Source: Bacillota bacterium (GTDB lineage: Bacteria > Bacillota_E > Sulfobacillia > Sulfobacillales > Sulfobacillaceae). From it: a stretch of DNA of 7,127 bases. This document shows positions 4,570 through 7,127 of this stretch, in pieces. Both the position numbers and the translations under genes were made by a program. Below the pieces are notes generated by a model that had not been told where the DNA came from, did no database searches, and worked only from the letters and a program-made list of their open reading frames with translations. The stretch spans positions 1 through 7,127 of the forward strand of contig JAKAAL010000202.1 in the NCBI GenBank assembly GCA_021802375.1. Reading direction: 5' to 3'. Each line of letters opens with the position of its first letter. Within the stretch, counting starts at the first letter, position 1.

Positions 4570-7125
4570 ATGAAATTACTTATTCAAGGGAACTTTAATG
4601 TCACTGGTAGTTACGGTCGCGTCAATAATGCTATAGCCCAGTACTTTCAAAAAATTCGTCCCGAATGGGAGGTAGTGTGTGACAGTTGGGACGGGCCTTT
4701 GGCAGAGACCATGAACCCATGGGGCATGAAAGGTGAGAAACCAGATGTGGTCATCCGCCAAATTTGGCCCCCCCAATTTCGACATTGGCCAGATGGTGCA
4801 ACTAGAATTGTTATTCAGCCATGGGAATATGGTGCGGTTCCTCTTGAATGGATCCAAAGTATGGAGGATGTTGACTGGATCTGGGTACCGTCATCTTCCG
4901 TCAAAGAAGGATGGATTCAAAGTGGCGCATCTCCTCATAAGATTCGCATCATTCCAAATGGCATCGATAGTGTATTGCCGCACCTTCCTGACAAAAAATC
5001 CGCACCCTTTACGTTTTTGTTTATTGGGGGACCAATTTACCGCAAGGGGATTGATCTCGTATTTGAAGCGCTTTCGCGAGCATTCCCAAACCCTGATCCT
5101 GACATCCAATTAGTCATTAAGGCCACCGGTGAGGAAAGTTTTTACCAAGGCCAAAGTTTGCTAGGTGAGTTGCTGGAACGATATGAACCATGGTGCAACA
5201 ATATCGTTATCGTATCGGAATTTCTATCAGACGATGAGATAACCAAGATGATTGACTCGGCTCATGTCTTGATTCATCCCTATCGAGGTGAAGGATTTGG
5301 TTTGCCGATTCTTGAGGCAATGGCTAGAGGAACACTGGTATTGACGACAGAAGGTGGAGGAGCCTCCGATTTTGCTAATCGCGAGACGGTCATCGTGGTA
5401 CCCAGCGAACAGAGATTCTGTGGGTATACAGTTGTTACTATGAAATTGGCTAGTATGGGATACTTGCGAGAACCGGATGTTCAAGCCTTAGCAGAAAGCA
5501 TGCGAGAGGCCAATGAGCATTATGAAACATTTTTGCCAAAAAGAGCAAACGCGCTACAAATGGCTCGCAATTATTTGTGGGATCGGTGTGTCCAACTCAT
5601 GGTGGAACAAATAGAAATACCTGGGCGCGCAGGTTTAAGTGATTCGTTTGATGAAATTGCTAAGGAATTGGACGAGTGGGCGAACACAGCGACGGCGTCA
5701 AACAGTCTAAGTCTGGTCTCACAATTACTGTCCATAGGTGACTATCCTTCGGCGTACTTAGCGTTTATGGGAAGCCCTCTTTTTAACGACAAGCGATTTG
5801 AAGAAGTCCCTAAAAAATTAGAGAACGCTAGTACAGGAATGATGGATTTTTGGATAAAAGGCTATTTTCGACAGCATCTTCGGCAGGTGGTCATTCAAGA
5901 GAATAAGAAGCCCCTTAATCAAAGCAGTCAGCCCACGTCCCTTATTGGGGATCTCTCGGTGATCACCATGAACCCATTGCGATGGACAGAAGTCGATAGT
6001 TGGCATGGACATATCCCTTTTGCAGCTCTCTTGGTTCATTTAGCCGAACCCAAAGTGTTCGTAGAACTCGGAACACACAAAGGTGACTCGTATTTTGGAT
6101 TCTGCCAAGCAGTCCACGAACTTGGACTGGAGACGCAATGTTATGCCGTAGACACTTGGGCCGGTGACCAGCATGCCGGATACTATGACGAATCGGTATT
6201 TTTCGAGGTATCCAACTACAATGCGATATTGTATTCTGAAATGTCGACCCTTGTCAGATCGACTTTCGCTCAAGCGTTAACTCAATTTGATGATGGAACC
6301 ATCGACATTTTACATATTGATGGAGAGCACACCTATTATGCAGCACAAAGAGACTTTGTATCGTGGCTTCCTAAAATGAGCCGACAGGGGATTATTATCT
6401 TCCACGATATCGATGAGGTCGATAATGGCTTTGGGGTGTGGCGCTTATGGGAGCAACTTAAAGCGCGATACCCATACGTTGAGTTCAGGCATTCGCATGG
6501 TCTTGGGGTGTTGTTCGTTGGGTCAGAGTTTTCGAACAGACTAGATCACTTAATGCGGCTATCCAATGAGGATTTGCACGGGTTGCAGGCTTTGATTCGC
6601 CACACTGGCGAAAGCATTGTTAAGCTGGATCCTGCTGTTTCTATAATCATAGCGCAGTACGGGCATTCGGCCATGACGATCGATTGCATATACTCACTCC
6701 TCTCCCATGTCAATTCCTCTCAAATCGACATCGTTGTGGTTGATGATTGTTCGCCAGATAATTCATTCGAAATCGTCGACGAACGGTTTAGGAATTACCC
6801 TAATATAACGGTTGTTCGCAATCCGCATAATGGGGGATTTTCTGTAGCCTGTAATCGAGGAGCGGCTTTGGGTCGGGGGCCAATCTTAGTGTTTTTGAAT
6901 AATGATACGGTTTCCACCATGGATTGGCTGTCTCCGATGTTGAAAGTGATCACAAATACACCGGATGTCGGCGTCGTGGGAGCAAAAATCATTTATCCCA
7001 ACGGTAAATTGCAACATTCAGGAGTGATCTTCCAGAACGGTGGGTACTTCCCACTCGACCCCGTGACTCGCGGATGGAATCAAGAAGCAGACCAATATCC
7101 GGATGGGGAGGTGGTTTCGGCTTAA
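4570..7125 (+). CDS. Three-module glycan enzyme GT4 - SAM methyltransferase - GT2, with truncated GT2 end
   Basis: The 851-residue ORF carries three cytosolic modules. (1) Residues 1-345 form a GT4-type GT-B glycosyltransferase: N-terminal loop GSYGRVN, PNGID (129-133), GGPIYRKG (153-160), and the EX7E donor site with E241 and E249 in GEGFGLPILEA. (2) Residues 346-470 form a helical linker. (3) Residues 478-655 form a class I SAM methyltransferase like Methyltransf_24: VELGTHKGDSY (498-508), VDTWAGD (527-533), HIDGEHTYY (582-590) and FHDID (611-615). (4) From residue 690 a GT2 (GT-A) domain begins: VSIIIAQY, VVVDDCSPDNS (from 722), NPHNGGF (751-757) and the DXD-equivalent NNDT (777-780). The GT2 part ends at EVVSA, where relatives continue with a VTGACLLIRR-like strand and the acidic catalytic region, so it is incomplete. 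Such fusions build and methylate surface polysaccharides, O-antigens or S-layer glycans. GC is visibly lower than in the first half. The stop at 7123-7125 may mark a pseudogene, a frameshift, or a sequence or contig-end error. Confidence 0.85.
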   Translation: MKLLIQGNFNVTGSYGRVNNAIAQYFQKIRPEWEVVCDSWDGPLAETMNPWGMKGEKPDVVIRQIWPPQFRHWPDGATRIVIQPWEYGAVPLEWIQSMEDVDWIWVPSSSVKEGWIQSGASPHKIRIIPNGIDSVLPHLPDKKSAPFTFLFIGGPIYRKGIDLVFEALSRAFPNPDPDIQLVIKATGEESFYQGQSLLGELLERYEPWCNNIVIVSEFLSDDEITKMIDSAHVLIHPYRGEGFGLPILEAMARGTLVLTTEGGGASDFANRETVIVVPSEQRFCGYTVVTMKLASMGYLREPDVQALAESMREANEHYETFLPKRANALQMARNYLWDRCVQLMVEQIEIPGRAGLSDSFDEIAKELDEWANTATASNSLSLVSQLLSIGDYPSAYLAFMGSPLFNDKRFEEVPKKLENASTGMMDFWIKGYFRQHLRQVVIQENKKPLNQSSQPTSLIGDLSVITMNPLRWTEVDSWHGHIPFAALLVHLAEPKVFVELGTHKGDSYFGFCQAVHELGLETQCYAVDTWAGDQHAGYYDESVFFEVSNYNAILYSEMSTLVRSTFAQALTQFDDGTIDILHIDGEHTYYAAQRDFVSWLPKMSRQGIIIFHDIDEVDNGFGVWRLWEQLKARYPYVEFRHSHGLGVLFVGSEFSNRLDHLMRLSNEDLHGLQALIRHTGESIVKLDPAVSIIIAQYGHSAMTIDCIYSLLSHVNSSQIDIVVVDDCSPDNSFEIVDERFRNYPNITVVRNPHNGGFSVACNRGAALGRGPILVFLNNDTVSTMDWLSPMLKVITNTPDVGVVGAKIIYPNGKLQHSGVIFQNGGYFPLDPVTRGWNQEADQYPDGEVVSA

Positions 7126-7127
7126 AT

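Noticed and set aside
1..7127. CRISPR array, tRNA/rRNA genes, insertion sequences, defence system
   Set aside because: I saw no spaced direct repeats, cloverleaf-like sequences, transposase motifs or terminal inverted repeats, and no nuclease, helicase or toxin-antitoxin motifs.

Overview
The window looks like chromosomal DNA of a Gram-positive-type bacterium. Shine-Dalgarno sites are strong (AAGGAGG, GGAGGAG), genes are closely packed, and start codons are mostly ATG. The overall flavour (mid-50s % GC in the first half, a CcdA/SCO/TlpA redox set, no heme-lyase Ccm genes in view) would fit an acidophilic or thermophilic Bacillota such as Sulfobacillus. That placement is an impression and not a demonstrated assignment.

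Region 1 (1-2798, + strand) is a tight gene series. It begins with the 3' end of a metallo-beta-lactamase-fold hydrolase, cut by the window edge. Next comes a 107-residue NifX/NifB-C-type cofactor-binding protein with an unusual His/Met-rich stretch, then a CcdA-type membrane thiol-electron transporter. The last gene encodes a membrane-anchored protein that joins a SCO1/SenC copper-chaperone-like domain to a TlpA/ResA-like thioredoxin domain. The last three look functionally linked. CcdA can carry reducing power across the membrane, the TlpA half can pass it on, and the SCO half can bind or deliver copper, most plausibly to the CuA site of a terminal oxidase. The NifX-like protein may handle a metal in the cytosol.

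Region 2 (2838-3958) holds an RmlD-like sugar-nucleotide reductase on the + strand. Its stop codon overlaps the stop of a small multi-pass membrane protein encoded on the - strand.

Region 3 (3959-4569) is about 610 bases without a convincing gene. It contains a pair of overlapping short palindromes, a 28-codon open frame that resembles a signal peptide, and otherwise nothing I recognise.

Region 4 (4570-7125) has visibly lower GC. It carries one long ORF with three modules in order: a GT4 glycosyltransferase, a class I SAM-dependent methyltransferase, and a GT2 glycosyltransferase. The GT2 module stops abruptly after its NND nucleotide-sugar/metal motif, two bases before the window ends, so the gene seems truncated or frameshifted. 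This part looks like the edge of a surface-polysaccharide or glycan-assembly island. The RmlD-like gene would fit that theme even though it sits directly behind the redox genes.
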